A DNA stretch of 64,000 nucleotides from UBA2821 sp902763335 (GCA_052066835.1 JBQHRJ010000003.1), one strand, 5' to 3'. Shown: positions 42,906 through 51,359, counted from the first letter of the stretch. Numbers and translations: made by a program. Notes: a model not told the origin generated them from the letters alone.

Positions 42906-44417
42906 ATGAGTAAGCTCCACAATGTCCGTGCCAGGATTACTTATATATCAAGCCACGCCAAGCAAGAAAATCTGTATGCGGTCTATGAAACTACAGACCG
43001 CCATTACTGGACAGAGCTTGCACGCTTTAACCAAAAGGAATTTCTAAAAAGCGGTACAGAGGGAAAATGTATCGAAGCAAGAGAACTGATTATAGCCCTG
43101 CCGGAATCCTTCCCCGACCTCTATGACCCCGATAAGCTGTTACAAATGTTTACCAACCGCTTTAAAGAAAAATATGGAGTGGAATGTGTATCAGCCCTGC
43201 ATCACAACAAACGCAAGACCAACTATCATATCTATCTCATCTTTTCCGAAAGGGAACTGTTATCGGAACCCATAGAAAAGATTGCCACACGCAATATGTT
43301 CTACAACGAACAGAAAAAGCATGTACGCACCAAAAAAGAGATACTGGATGATAGCGGCAATGTCCGTAAGGGCTGTAAGATAATCAACAAGGGCGAAGTC
43401 TATGAACGAACCTTATTTTCCGCCAAAAACAAGCTGTTCAAGCAGGAGCATTATCTGGACGAAGTAAAACACTTCTACACTGACCTTATCAATCTTTTGA
43501 TAGAGGATGATAAAAATAAGCTTCATGTATTCGATAAAAACGGATTGTACCTTGCCACCAAGAAAATCGGCAAGAATAATCCCAAAGCGGAACAGATAAA
43601 GACCGATAATCAGGTGCGTATGCTGTGGAATCACGAAGTAGACCGAGCCTTAGTCAGCCAAGTGCCGGAGGATGAGATACGGCAGATAAAGAATGAATTT
43701 ATCACAGACCGTATCCGTAACTCTATCAAAGCATGGGGCAACTGTCCGGAACTGCTTGCCAATATCATACGAGGGGCAACAACACGACTGGCACTTCTGA
43801 TTCACGATGTACTGACCGCCGCAAGGGAACTGAAAAACAAACTGTTTTATGAAGCTCTGGAAAAAGAATACGGTAGCAAGGCTGTTACAAAAGCGGAAGA
43901 CACCATAGAAGTTGCTACAGCTCCGGTTAATGAAACACTAACAGAACCCGAACCACCAGTAGTTACAACTGCCAAAACTGTTACAAAAGCAGAGATTGTA
44001 GAACAGCCCAAGCCACAGATACCTCCAAGACCGATTGTGCCACCGGAAGCAGCCGCCTTCCCAAGACTTCAAAAAATCAAGGTTACTCTTGATAAGCAAA
44101 ATCATCTTATCTTTGAAGCAGAGCGTGAGCGGAATCAACTGGAAATTGAATTATGTCATTTAAAGGGATTTGCAAGGCTTACCAAGAAAAAGGAGCTTGA
44201 AAGCAGGATTGCCACCAAAAACGAGGAAATCCGAACCCTCAAAGCCGGATTATCCAGTATCGTCAGACAGCATGGATTTGCAACGGTGCAGGATTTCTAC
44301 AAAGCATTCTATACCGCACAGCGTGCCACAGACGCCTATCAGAAAGAATGCGTCAAGTGGGGAGAAGCCTATGAGAGAAAGCCACTCCCAAAACTGAAAC
44401 CATGCACGAAAAGATAA
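42906..44417 (+). CDS. Mobilization relaxase (MobA/MobL-like)
   Basis: Nicks the transfer origin and stays bound during conjugative mobilization. The N-terminal relaxase domain shows SKLHNVRARITYISSHAKQE, EARELIIALPESF and the metal-binding ALHHNKRKTNYHIYLIFSE with its paired histidines, then KIATRNMFYNEQ. A Pro/Thr-rich linker (~340-390) leads to a coiled-coil tail. Family members normally start about eight residues earlier; here ERNSFIQ is encoded in frame after a perfect AGGAGG (42869-42874), but the codon at the start position (42882) is ATC. The ATG at 42906 has no ribosome site, so expression may be poor. Confidence 0.85.
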   Translation: MSKLHNVRARITYISSHAKQENLYAVYETTDRHYWTELARFNQKEFLKSGTEGKCIEARELIIALPESFPDLYDPDKLLQMFTNRFKEKYGVECVSALHHNKRKTNYHIYLIFSERELLSEPIEKIATRNMFYNEQKKHVRTKKEILDDSGNVRKGCKIINKGEVYERTLFSAKNKLFKQEHYLDEVKHFYTDLINLLIEDDKNKLHVFDKNGLYLATKKIGKNNPKAEQIKTDNQVRMLWNHEVDRALVSQVPEDEIRQIKNEFITDRIRNSIKAWGNCPELLANIIRGATTRLALLIHDVLTAARELKNKLFYEALEKEYGSKAVTKAEDTIEVATAPVNETLTEPEPPVVTTAKTVTKAEIVEQPKPQIPPRPIVPPEAAAFPRLQKIKVTLDKQNHLIFEAERERNQLEIELCHLKGFARLTKKKELESRIATKNEEIRTLKAGLSSIVRQHGFATVQDFYKAFYTAQRATDAYQKECVKWGEAYERKPLPKLKPCTKR

Positions 44418-44491
44418 AAAGATATCAGGAAAAGGTTGACAGACAGAATGCCAGCCAACCTTACCGAAGCAGAGATAAAGGGGCGAGATGA
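44402..44491 (+). CDS. Small overlapping frame matching the usual relaxase C-terminus
   Basis: Twenty-nine codons read MHEKIKRYQEKVDRQNASQP then YRSRDKGAR, overlapping the relaxase end by 16 bases in another frame. It resembles the basic C-terminal tail expected for this relaxase group, so a frameshift near 44390 may have split it off. There is no separate ribosome site. Either a frameshifted tail or a spurious frame. Confidence 0.35.
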   Translation: MHEKIKRYQEKVDRQNASQPYRSRDKGAR

Positions 44492-44498
44492 TTGCCCC
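44480..44498. terminator. Small hairpin between the relaxase and the convergent receptor gene
   Basis: GGGGC pairs with GCCCC around a 9-base loop, with T-rich flanks. A weak bidirectional terminator. Confidence 0.45.
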
Positions 44499-44508
44499 TA
44501 TTATGTAT

Positions 44509-46059
44509 TTATTCTTCAATTTTCAATAACTGACTCATTTCTTCTACCATGCTGTTAATCGTGCTTGCTTGCATAGCTACTTCTGCTGTATCATTTGCAT
44601 TGCTTTCCGCCATTTCATTGATTGAAACAAATTGCTCATTCTCATTCTTTATGCTTTCAGCAATATCCTGATTAATGGATACCGTTTTCTGAATAACCTC
44701 TGCCTGCTTGTTATGTGCTTCACCCATTGTATTGATAGCACCAACAGAGACATTCAGCAATTCTGCCATATCCTGCATACTACGAAATACATCTACAAAA
44801 ATTTCGTTCTGTATATCCAGTTTGGAAAAGTTTTCATTTACCTGCTTATTAATCTCTTTTACATTGTTTTGCACACGTTCGATGACAGTTTTAACTTCTG
44901 TCAAAGACTGCTGTGTACTATTCGCAAGATTTCCTACTTCTGTCGCTACAACTGAAAATCCTCTACCTGCCTCACCGGCTCTTGCCGCTTCAATAGAAGC
45001 ATTTAACGCCAGCAGATTTGTAGAATTGGATATATCGCTTATCAGATTTAATGTAACACCTATTTCCTGTACCGCCACAGATAATTTTTGTGCAATATCA
45101 GTAGTCAGCTTCATCGACTCGGATACTTCACTATTTATTGTCTGTAAGTTGTTCAGAAGTTCTTGGTTTGCTACTGATTTATCAAGTAATTCTTTGGAAC
45201 TTAATTCAACCTTTTCAACGCTATCAGCAACAACACCTGCCCACTCGTGCAATTCACCCAAATTTGCCATACTCTCATCTGTTTTTGCACTTAACAAATT
45301 GCTAGTTTCTACTAGCTGCTCACTGGTAGCCGCAAGTTCCTCAGCAGAGGCACTTTCATTTCCAGAAATTTGTGAAAGTGAAATACCAGCATTTTGTAGT
45401 CTGTCGGATAATGTCTGCACAGAACCCAAAACATTCATTACTTTTTCATTGTTGCGTTCCATTTCGTCTTTTTTAGCATTGACAAGAAAATGGCTAATCA
45501 GATATGTGAGAACAACAATAAATAATAATGTCAGGACTAAACATACAATTCTTGCAATAATATTTGGAATGAAAAGTGCATCTTTCACCGGAAGAAGTGC
45601 GTTTCCTCTAACAAACCAAGATACAAACAAAGAAACCGTAATCTCTAATGCTGTAATTACCACAATTTTTACATCTATAAAGAATGCCACAGCTATTACA
45701 AACAGAAGAGCATATCCCCAAAACTCAGTTGATGGAATCAAATAGAGAATAAAATTGTACTGAATAAACATGATAACTACCAAAAAAATCTTCGCTGCTT
45801 TCAGTTTGCTCTGAGAAACTAATCCGTCTACAAATCCCGTTTTCACAAAGAAAATGCCTATGCCCAGATATATTAAGCAGGTAATGTCAAAAATAATCAG
45901 TGCAACCCAACTGACTGTGGGAAATAATCCTAAAATTTTCTCTGTTGTATATAATAACCCCGCACACTGACAAGCTCCTGGAACCAGCAATAATATAAGG
46001 ATATACACTTTATTTATATACTCATCCAATGCAGATTTAATCTTTTTTTCTGTGCCCAT
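44509..46059 (-). CDS. Six-helix methyl-accepting-chemotaxis-type receptor carried by the mobile element
   Basis: A 516-residue protein with about six hydrophobic segments in the first ~190 residues (VYILILLLVPGACQ, TVSWVALIIFDITCLIYLGI, YNFILYLIPS, FFIDVKIVVITALEITVSLF) and no large extracellular sensor. A cytoplasmic chemoreceptor domain follows, with the hairpin tip NSTNLLALNASIEAARAGEA and GRGFSVVATEVGNLANSTQQ. It therefore probably senses something in or at the membrane. AGGAGG places the start at 46059; an in-frame ATG at 46122 translates upstream sequence. The ketoacyl-synthase remnant lies 12 bases upstream in the same operon. Confidence 0.88.
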   Translation of the reverse strand: MGTEKKIKSALDEYINKVYILILLLVPGACQCAGLLYTTEKILGLFPTVSWVALIIFDITCLIYLGIGIFFVKTGFVDGLVSQSKLKAAKIFLVVIMFIQYNFILYLIPSTEFWGYALLFVIAVAFFIDVKIVVITALEITVSLFVSWFVRGNALLPVKDALFIPNIIARIVCLVLTLLFIVVLTYLISHFLVNAKKDEMERNNEKVMNVLGSVQTLSDRLQNAGISLSQISGNESASAEELAATSEQLVETSNLLSAKTDESMANLGELHEWAGVVADSVEKVELSSKELLDKSVANQELLNNLQTINSEVSESMKLTTDIAQKLSVAVQEIGVTLNLISDISNSTNLLALNASIEAARAGEAGRGFSVVATEVGNLANSTQQSLTEVKTVIERVQNNVKEINKQVNENFSKLDIQNEIFVDVFRSMQDMAELLNVSVGAINTMGEAHNKQAEVIQKTVSINQDIAESIKNENEQFVSINEMAESNANDTAEVAMQASTINSMVEEMSQLLKIEE

Positions 46060-46070
46060 TACAATACCTC

Positions 46071-46631
46071 CTAAAATTCGTATAAATGTACAATAATGGA
46101 ATAGCCGGCTCCCACAGTACATAGTATTATTTTAGTACCTTTCTGAGAATACACTTCCCACATTCTGTGCAAGCACAAAATAGGACACGTGTTTCCGGTA
46201 TATCCGTATTCTTTACCCACAAAATGATATTTCTTTTTTTCAAGAGGAACTCCTAATATTTTCAATGTTTCAGTGTTATAAACATCACTAAGCTGAGAGA
46301 AAACGAAATAGTCAATATCGTCAATAACCAAATTGTTTCTAGTTACTACTTCCATAATAGAATCAGCCCACTTTTGTGACAGAAAATCCATTGGAAATGA
46401 AATCCACTCTAATCTCTTTTCGTTGGGTTCAACTATTTTAAGTGGAACTTATGACGTTCCACATTTTGGATATGTAACGTACTGGTGATAACTTGCATCA
46501 ACAAATGTATATGTATCCAATAAGCCTCGTTGCATATCAGATTCTTCACTAGTTAATGCTACACAAGCTGCTGCATCTGCAAAAGTTGCGTAGACTACTG
46601 TGTCTGTCCACAATGTTGCTCTTCCATTCAT
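46071..46631 (-). pseudogene. Truncated, frameshifted ketoacyl-ACP-synthase-III-like gene
   Basis: On the minus strand MNGRATLWTDTVVYATFADA and AACVALTSEESD continue to TYTFVDASYHQYVTYPKCGTS, where TAA intervenes. A shifted frame resumes (NEKRLEWISFPMDFLSQKWA) and ends in IDYFVFSQLSDVYN, YGYTGNTCPILCLHRMW and LCTVGAGYSIIVHLYEF. The order and the final glycine-rich block resemble the C-terminal half of FabH/KAS III proteins. The N-terminal ~150 residues with the catalytic Cys are gone. A perfect promoter remains in front and now mainly serves the receptor gene. Confidence 0.6.
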
Positions 46632-46676
46632 AGCTGTCAAGTCCTTTCTGCTAAATTTCACAATTTTAATGACATG

Positions 46677-46705
46677 ATTATATCACTATTGTACAGCTTT
46701 GTCAA
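46677..46705 (-). promoter_or_regulatory. Consensus promoter of the receptor operon
   Basis: Read on the minus strand: TTGACA, 17 bases, TATAAT. It drives the ketoacyl-synthase remnant and the receptor gene. Confidence 0.8.
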
Positions 46706-46756
46706 TTTTAAATCAATGTTTTTCGTTGTTTTGTCAAAATTCACCATATCAAATAA

Positions 46757-46996
46757 CTACCATATCTCTATACTGTCCTCTGCATCAATCCATATCTGCA
46801 TAGTTCCGTCAAGGTAAAGTCTTGCATATTCAAGCGGATTATCTATTGCAAGGGCATTCAAGGCACACTCTGAATTAGGTGTTGTCTTTAATCCTTCCTC
46901 AGCCTTTGCACAGTCAATCCGCAAAATATATCCGGCATAAGTGCATATATCGATACTGTTGTGGAAAATGTTGTAATCTGCATATATTATGTTCAT
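46757..46996 (-). CDS. DUF6061-like small protein of the mobile element
   Basis: Seventy-nine residues beginning MNIIYADYNIFHNSIDICTY. The pattern of a short sensor-like strand pair (GYILRIDC), a charged middle and DNPLEYARLYLDGTMQIWID recalls the DUF6061 family of small proteins common in Lachnospiraceae mobile elements. Its function is unknown. It lies next to the right junction. Confidence 0.55.
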   Translation of the reverse strand: MNIIYADYNIFHNSIDICTYAGYILRIDCAKAEEGLKTTPNSECALNALAIDNPLEYARLYLDGTMQIWIDAEDSIEIW

Positions 46997-47262
46997 TCAA
47001 TCAATCCTTTTTTCTGTAATATCTAAATAGCATTTTCATCAGTTCACACAGTCCATTCATATTGTGTTATACTTTGTTATGTGATTTTGCTTCCCTTGTT
47101 TTTGCCCTTATGAGAGTTCGTAAAGCCTTGTAAAACGATATAAAACAAGGGAATACATAAGGGAAAGCTCACTTACAGAAAAGTTAGTATTTATAAGGGT
47201 TTTCCGAAAATTTAATAATAAATTATAACAGGTAACAGAACCCTTAAATTATGTGATTGCAC
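46997..47262. other. Right end of the mobile element, non-coding
   Basis: Holds the right 22-bp subterminal repeat and an inverted partial copy (AACAAGGGAA, near 47146). It also holds AAGGGAAAGC and TATAAGGGTTTTCCG blocks, which look like further integrase binding sites. The junction core AATTGGGATTT follows at 47263. Confidence 0.55.
47091..47112 (+). repeat. Right subterminal direct repeat of the mobile element
   Basis: Identical over 22 bases to 41603-41624 and in the same orientation; the flanking sequences differ on both sides. Confidence 0.75.
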
Positions 47263-47618
47263 AATTGGGATTTTTGTGTAACGAATGTTGCTGGTTTGGA
47301 TGTAAAGACAGGAAACAATGTTATGAGAATGTCAGTCGCAAAAATCTTGATGAAAACTGCCCGGACCATGAGTGTACTGCACCTGATGTGGGTAACGGTT
47401 ATAGTTTTTCTAAGGCAATGGCAAATCCGGGATTCATCAGCGTAAATGATATTAGAAATGTATATATGCCAATGGGATTTTCTAATTTTAAAATTGAAGG
47501 AAGAGGCCTTGGCAGTGCTTTGATACTTGAATTTATTCTGTATTATATGACTAAGCCGGAGTATCAGATACATGTAAGGGAAAAAATGTATCTGGATAAT
47601 ATGCTTGATTTATTTTAA
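47262..47618 (+). pseudogene. 3' half of the split cysteine-rich gene
   Basis: Begins in element sequence and enters the family at FLCNECCWFGCKDRKQCYEN, then CPDHECTAPDVGNGYSFSKA, NPGFISVNDIRNVYMP and KIEGRGLGSALILEFILYYM, ending EKMYLDNMLDLF. The cysteine spacing (CNECCWFGC and CPDHEC) suggests a metal or Fe-S site. It has no start of its own; upstream codons are attR sequence. It is the direct continuation of 40959-41549. Confidence 0.8.
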
Positions 47619-47621
47619 ACG

Positions 47622-47686
47622 TTGACAAAAAAGTGTTACTAATATATACTCCATATTAGGAATAATTCCTGATATGGAGTATATTT
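47622..47686 (+). promoter_or_regulatory. ldh promoter with overlapping 40-bp palindrome
   Basis: TTGACA (47622-47627) and TATACT (47645-47650) are 17 bases apart. The -10 box is part of a long inverted repeat, ATACTCCATAT ... ATATGGAGTAT (47646-47682), with an inner AGGAAT/ATTCCT. A DNA-bound regulator or a 5' mRNA hairpin could use it. It does not match the Rex consensus. Confidence 0.7.
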
Positions 47687-47729
47687 CAATTATGGGAAAA
47701 TGAAATGATTAGAAAGGAAGATGATATAA

Positions 47730-48686
47730 ATGAGCAAAGTAACAGTGAATCCAAAGAAAGCAGTAATGGTAGGCTGTGGTTTTGTGGGTTCTGCATCTGT
47801 ATTTGCACTTATGCAGAGTGGATTGTTTACAGAAATCGTGCTTATTGATGCGGATAAAAATAAGGCAGAAGGTGAGGCTATGGATATCAGTCATGGAATT
47901 CCATTTGCCAGACCGATGAAAATATATGCAGGTGATTATGATGATGCAGCCGATGCCGCAATCATAATTGTATCGGCAGGAGCCGGACAGAAACCGGGAG
48001 AGACAAGACTTGACCTTGTGCACAAAAATGTTTCAATATTCAAATCAATTATTCCGGAAATTGCAAAGAGAGGCTTTGACGGTATCTTATTAATAGTAGC
48101 AAATCCGGTGGATATATTAACACAGGTAGCAATAAAATTATCAGGATTGCCTGAGGAGAGAGTTATCGGTTCAGGAACAGTACTTGACAGTGCCAGATTA
48201 AAATACAAACTTGGAGAACATTTATCTGTGGACAGCAGAAGTGTTCATGCATTTATCGTAGGTGAACATGGAGACAGTGAAGTTGTGGCATGGTCATCAG
48301 CAAATGTTTCAGGTGTTGAACTCAGTAAAATGTGTGAAATGAGAGGACATTATCAGCACAAGAAAAATACAGAAGAAATAGCGGCAGCAGTAAAGAACAG
48401 TGCTTATGATATCATAAACAGAAAACATGCTACTTATTATGGAATTGCCATGTCAGTAAGAAGAATATGTGAGGTTATCATGAGAGATGAGAAATCTATA
48501 TTGCCTGTTTCACATATGATGCATGGTGTTTACGGTATTGACGGAGTGGTTCTCAGTATGCCTGCCATAGTAGGTTCAGATGGAGTGGAGGCTGATATAC
48601 CTATTGAATTAAATGGAGAAGAGGCACTCAAACTTAAAGAATCAGCGGATGCATTAAAAGAGATAGTTGATTCACTTGAATTATAA
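47730..48686 (+). CDS. ldh: L-lactate dehydrogenase
   Basis: Reduces pyruvate to L-lactate with NADH in fermentation. The NAD-binding GCGFVGSASVFALM is near the N-terminus and the aspartate binding NAD ribose is in IVLIDADKNKAEG. The active-site loop GQKPGETRLDLV has Gln at the position that favours lactate over malate. His180 in VGEHGDSEVVAWS is the proton donor. At 318 residues it is of normal length. GAAAGGAAG precedes the ATG. Confidence 0.96.
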   Translation: MSKVTVNPKKAVMVGCGFVGSASVFALMQSGLFTEIVLIDADKNKAEGEAMDISHGIPFARPMKIYAGDYDDAADAAIIIVSAGAGQKPGETRLDLVHKNVSIFKSIIPEIAKRGFDGILLIVANPVDILTQVAIKLSGLPEERVIGSGTVLDSARLKYKLGEHLSVDSRSVHAFIVGEHGDSEVVAWSSANVSGVELSKMCEMRGHYQHKKNTEEIAAAVKNSAYDIINRKHATYYGIAMSVRRICEVIMRDEKSILPVSHMMHGVYGIDGVVLSMPAIVGSDGVEADIPIELNGEEALKLKESADALKEIVDSLEL

Positions 48687-48728
48687 TAAAAGTGTAGGGG
48701 AAATATGTGAGGAAGAAGGAATAACCTG

Positions 48729-49211
48729 ATGAATAAAGAAGAGGTGTACAAGTACCTGAGTGAACACAATATAGAATATGAGATCACCGAACATAAAGCT
48801 GTCTTTAATATGGAAGATATAAGCTCACTTGAGCTGCCATATCCGGAAGGGGATGCTAAGAATTTGTTTGTTAGAGATGATAAAAAGCATAACTATTACC
48901 TGATTACGGTAAAAGGTGATAAACGTGTGAATCTGAAAGAGTTTCGTAAGCAACATGGACTGCGTGCACTTTCATTTGCTTCTGCAGAAGATTTAAATTC
49001 TATTTTAGGTGTGATTCCGGGGGCAGTTACACCTCTTGGTATTTTGAATGATGTTGAGAGAAAAGTTCATTTTTACTTAGATGAGGAACTAAATGGAATT
49101 AAAATAGGTGTACATCCTAATGATAATACGGCAACCGTATGGATACAGTCAGATGACCTGGTAAAATTGATATGTGAACATGGAAATACAGTTGAATGTA
49201 CAAATATATAA
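48729..49211 (+). CDS. Prolyl-tRNA editing protein (YbaK/ProX family)
   Basis: A 160-residue trans-editing deacylase that hydrolyses misacylated Ala-tRNA(Pro) or related species. Family blocks: IEYEITEHKAVFNMED, AKNLFVRDDKKHNYYLITV with the catalytic Lys region KGDKRVNLKEF, and GVIPGAVTPLGILND near residue 100. It is transcribed after ldh, without metabolic relation. Gene length matches the family. Confidence 0.9.
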   Translation: MNKEEVYKYLSEHNIEYEITEHKAVFNMEDISSLELPYPEGDAKNLFVRDDKKHNYYLITVKGDKRVNLKEFRKQHGLRALSFASAEDLNSILGVIPGAVTPLGILNDVERKVHFYLDEELNGIKIGVHPNDNTATVWIQSDDLVKLICEHGNTVECTNI

Positions 49212-49455
49212 ATATCAATTTCATGGTGTAGATCCTGATGCAGTTGTAAATTATGCATATAATGTTCTTACATATATTTTTGATTTTGATGAGGAAAATC
49301 CATTAAAGGCAGGAGATACCGTAGATGGTATAGCGGATGGACAGATGATCCGTGATGTACAATGGAAGGTTCAGTATGAGGAGTCACTGATTCAGCCGAT
49401 AAGAGAAGTAGTGGATGTCAATATGGGTGAGTTTGCTTCTGGCAGCAGGCAGTAA
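49205..49455 (+). pseudogene. 5'-truncated remnant, possibly DUF4261-like
   Basis: A frame overlapping the ProX end reads QFHGVDPDAVVNYAYNVLTY, NPLKAGDTVDGIADGQMIRD and EVVDVNMGEFASGSRQ. It has no start or ribosome site. The arrangement of a helix, then GDTV-G and a final V-V block, weakly recalls the C-terminus of the DUF4261 protein at 16070-17149. The parent gene is otherwise gone. Confidence 0.4.
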
Positions 49456-49491
49456 ATTTGAAAGATAGAATAGTTATGGTGAAGATAATGT

Positions 49492-49516
49492 AAGGCGGGA
49501 TATCCCGCCTTATTTT
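49492..49516 (+). terminator. Intrinsic terminator
   Basis: AAGGCGGGATATCCCGCCTT is a perfect palindrome followed by ATTTT. It separates the ldh-proX transcript from the convergent toxin-antitoxin genes. Confidence 0.85.
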
Positions 49517-49523
49517 AATAAAA

Positions 49524-49808
49524 CTATAGGTTAAACAAGCCGCTGTGTGTACCTGTGCGTGTTAACGTAAGAATTAGTACATTTTCTTCATAACGGTATA
49601 TGAGAAGCCAATCCGGTTGAATATGGCATTCTCTGTGACCGGTCCAATTACCGGATAAAGAATGGTCTTTGTACTTAGGATCTAATGGTTCGCCATTTGC
49701 AAGTTTAGTAACGATATCTTTTAGTAGTGAAATGTCCAATTCACGTCGTTTAGCTAATTTATAGTCTTTTTTAAATTGTGTTGTATTTTTGATTTCGTAT
49801 TTTGTCAT
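49524..49808 (-). CDS. yafQ: YafQ-type toxin (mRNA interferase)
   Basis: A 94-residue RelE-superfamily ribosome-dependent endoribonuclease. Visible blocks: NTTQFKKDYKLAKRRELDI, then KDHSLSGNWTGHRECHIQPD and WLLIYRY. The catalytic His/Asp region (HIQPDWLLIY) and the C-terminal LTLTRTGTHSGLF end are those of YafQ. It overlaps the antitoxin stop by four bases, the usual tight coupling of type II pairs. Confidence 0.92.
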   Translation of the reverse strand: MTKYEIKNTTQFKKDYKLAKRRELDISLLKDIVTKLANGEPLDPKYKDHSLSGNWTGHRECHIQPDWLLIYRYEENVLILTLTRTGTHSGLFNL

Positions 49809-50086
49809 TTGTCAAGGTCTGCAAAAAATTTGTCTACATCATGATAACCTTTAATAGTAGAATCCTTTGCAATCCTTTCTGCCTCTAACATGGCAGAGAC
49901 AGTTTCTTTATTTGGCGTTCCTTCAGTTATCTTGAAGGGAATTCCGCGTTCACGAAGGGATTGTCTGACAAAAATATTAAAAGCCGTGCTAAGATTCATG
50001 CCCAGTTCTTCATATAATGCTTCAGCAGCAGCTTTTAGATTACTGTCCATGCGAATACTGATATTGCTTGTACTTGATTTAGCCAT
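49805..50086 (-). CDS. dinJ: DinJ/RelB-type antitoxin
   Basis: Ninety-three residues. The N-terminal ribbon-helix-helix (NISIRMDSNLKAAAEALYEE, LGMNLSTAFNIFVRQSL) binds DNA and the C-terminal part (SAMLEAERIAKDST, YHDVDKFFADLDK) neutralises YafQ. It is first in the operon with AAGGAAG before its ATG, so antitoxin is made before toxin. It probably represses its own promoter at 50120-50148. Confidence 0.92.
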   Translation of the reverse strand: MAKSSTSNISIRMDSNLKAAAEALYEELGMNLSTAFNIFVRQSLRERGIPFKITEGTPNKETVSAMLEAERIAKDSTIKGYHDVDKFFADLDK

Positions 50087-50119
50087 AATATCACTTCCTT
50101 TCCTTCATTCTATATCTAT

Positions 50120-50148
50120 ATTATATGATGATTGCACAAAAATATCAA
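50120..50148 (-). promoter_or_regulatory. Promoter of the dinJ-yafQ operon with repeated GTGCAAT
   Basis: Read on the minus strand: TTGATA, 17 bases, TATAAT. TGTGCAAT lies in the spacer and CGTGCAATG just upstream, so two like half-sites, about 20 bases apart, could bind the ribbon-helix-helix antitoxin. Confidence 0.75.
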
Positions 50149-50282
50149 TACATTGCACGAAAAAATGTGTTTTATGGTTTATACTCTAATTCCGGTAATA
50201 ACGTGGCAGATTTTAGAAAAAAATGGTACTATAGTAGAGAGAATTAAGTGTGGTGAGTAACCGGCTAAATGGAGTGAATAAT

Positions 50283-50723
50283 ATGAGCAGATTTGGAAAG
50301 TTAAATGAAAGGCAGATTAAATATGAATTTGATTATTTACATAAAGACGAACCACATCCTAAAATGGTTGTAGAAGTGATGGTTATTATGTATTCCGTTC
50401 TTTTTATACTTAGGATTGCAGCTTTTGTATTTTCCTATTGCTGAAAGATTAACATTGGCTTATGTGTCTGTTTTTCTTTTATCATGTGTTGGGCAGTTGG
50501 CAACAGGTTTCTTTGAAGAAACAGTGTCTAAGGGACTTGTTATGAGCAGCATGTTATCGAAATGGAAGAATACAGTTTGTGGTCGGATTTGTGCGGTTTT
50601 GTTTTCGGGTGTTCTTTTTGGAGCGCTGCATTTATTAATGTGGCACAGGATATTCTGGAACTGGGTGTATTTCCGATAGTTGCCGTTTTGGTTTGTATAA
50701 AGTATAAACATAATAAGTCATAG
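50283..50723 (+). pseudogene. CPBP-family intramembrane protease, frameshifted and shortened
   Basis: The ATG at 50283 opens a charged N-terminus (RFGKLNERQIKYEFDYLHKD) and a first helix, then stops. A shifted frame continues (LLSCVGQLATGFFEETVSKG, with the EE-x-x-x-K/R glutamate motif, and FSGVLFGALHLL, the His motif). A last frame (NVAQDILELGVFPIVAVLV) ends at 50723. Several middle helices are missing compared with the ~220-300 residue family. Confidence 0.65.
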
Positions 50724-50731
50724 AGGTGGGG

Positions 50732-50776
50732 ACACCTGTGTAACTGTGTTTTATGACATAGATTTTACACAGGTGT
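50732..50776 (+). terminator. Hairpin between decayed convergent genes
   Basis: ACACCTGTGTAA pairs with TTACACAGGTGT around a 21-base loop. The T-run is absent on the plus strand. Confidence 0.5.
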
Positions 50777-50783
50777 TCGCTTA

Positions 50784-51359
50784 TCAATTGACGATATCTG
50801 CATCCGGTTCTTTATTAAGGAATGACACAAATGCAAACTTTCTATCAATCAGTTTTCCGGCAATGGCAACACCCTTACCCATTGTAAATGCGGCTACTAC
50901 GGTTCCGATTCCAAGTCCCAGAATTTTTCCGAGTGCAAAATATGTCATACATGCAGTTATAAACAGACAGGTCACATCGAATGTAATCTTTACTTTTGAA
51001 TATGGCCTGTATATTATTTCTGACAAATCTCTCGGAAACAGGTCCGTTGGAATTATTGGCAGCTTGCATCGGTTAGATAATGCTATTCCAAAGCAAATGA
51101 TTATGTAGCTTAATACAAAGTAAAATATCCGAAGAGGAATTGACTATGGTAGTTTTGTTATCCACAATTCATGAATATCCATCATTTCGCCGAACAAAAA
51201 GCCTGCTACAAAACTGAACAGATACATAAGAGCGGTTAAAAATGTGGTATTTGTGAAACTTCCCATTGCTAGTACTGTGATATATAAAGTCATAACATAG
51301 ACCATCATCCATGCAGTAATAGCTGTAAAAAATATTGATTCTCCTCTTGTCTTAGGCAT
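50784..51359 (-). pseudogene. Chimeric membrane-gene remnant (DUF2798-like start, YczE/YitT-like end)
   Basis: On the minus strand the first frame (MPKTRGESIFFTAITAWMMV, YVMTLYITVLAMGSFTN) looks like the start of a small DUF2798-type membrane protein. It runs into AGFLFGEMMDIHELWI, which belongs to a YczE/YitT-type protein, and stops. The YczE sequence continues in other frames (FYFVLSYIIICFGIALS, DLFPRDLSEIIYRPYSKVKI, GLGIGTVVAAFTMGKGVAIA) to 50784. A deletion appears to have fused two neighbouring membrane genes, followed by frame loss. Confidence 0.55.

Larger units (their letters stand above)
41521..47277. mobile_element. Integrated mobilizable element, about 5.7 kb, with defective integrase
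   Basis: The boundaries are given by the split host gene: AATTGGAATTTGT at the left (41521) and AATTGGGATTTTTGT at the right (47263) share the core AATTGG-x-ATTT. Inside lie, in order: a broken tyrosine integrase (minus), a hairpin array, a relaxase (plus), a chemoreceptor-like membrane protein and a ketoacyl-synthase remnant (both minus), and a DUF6061-like protein (minus). An identical 22-bp sequence (TTCCCTTGTTTTTG followed by CCCTTATG) sits just inside each end (41603 and 47091), as expected of integrase arm sites. With its own integrase broken it needs help in trans to move. Confidence 0.82.

Noticed and set aside
44708..45745. Plus-strand open frame of 345 codons inside the chemoreceptor gene
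   Set aside because: A shadow of the strongly supported minus-strand receptor; Ser/Cys/Phe-rich low-complexity translation and no ribosome site.
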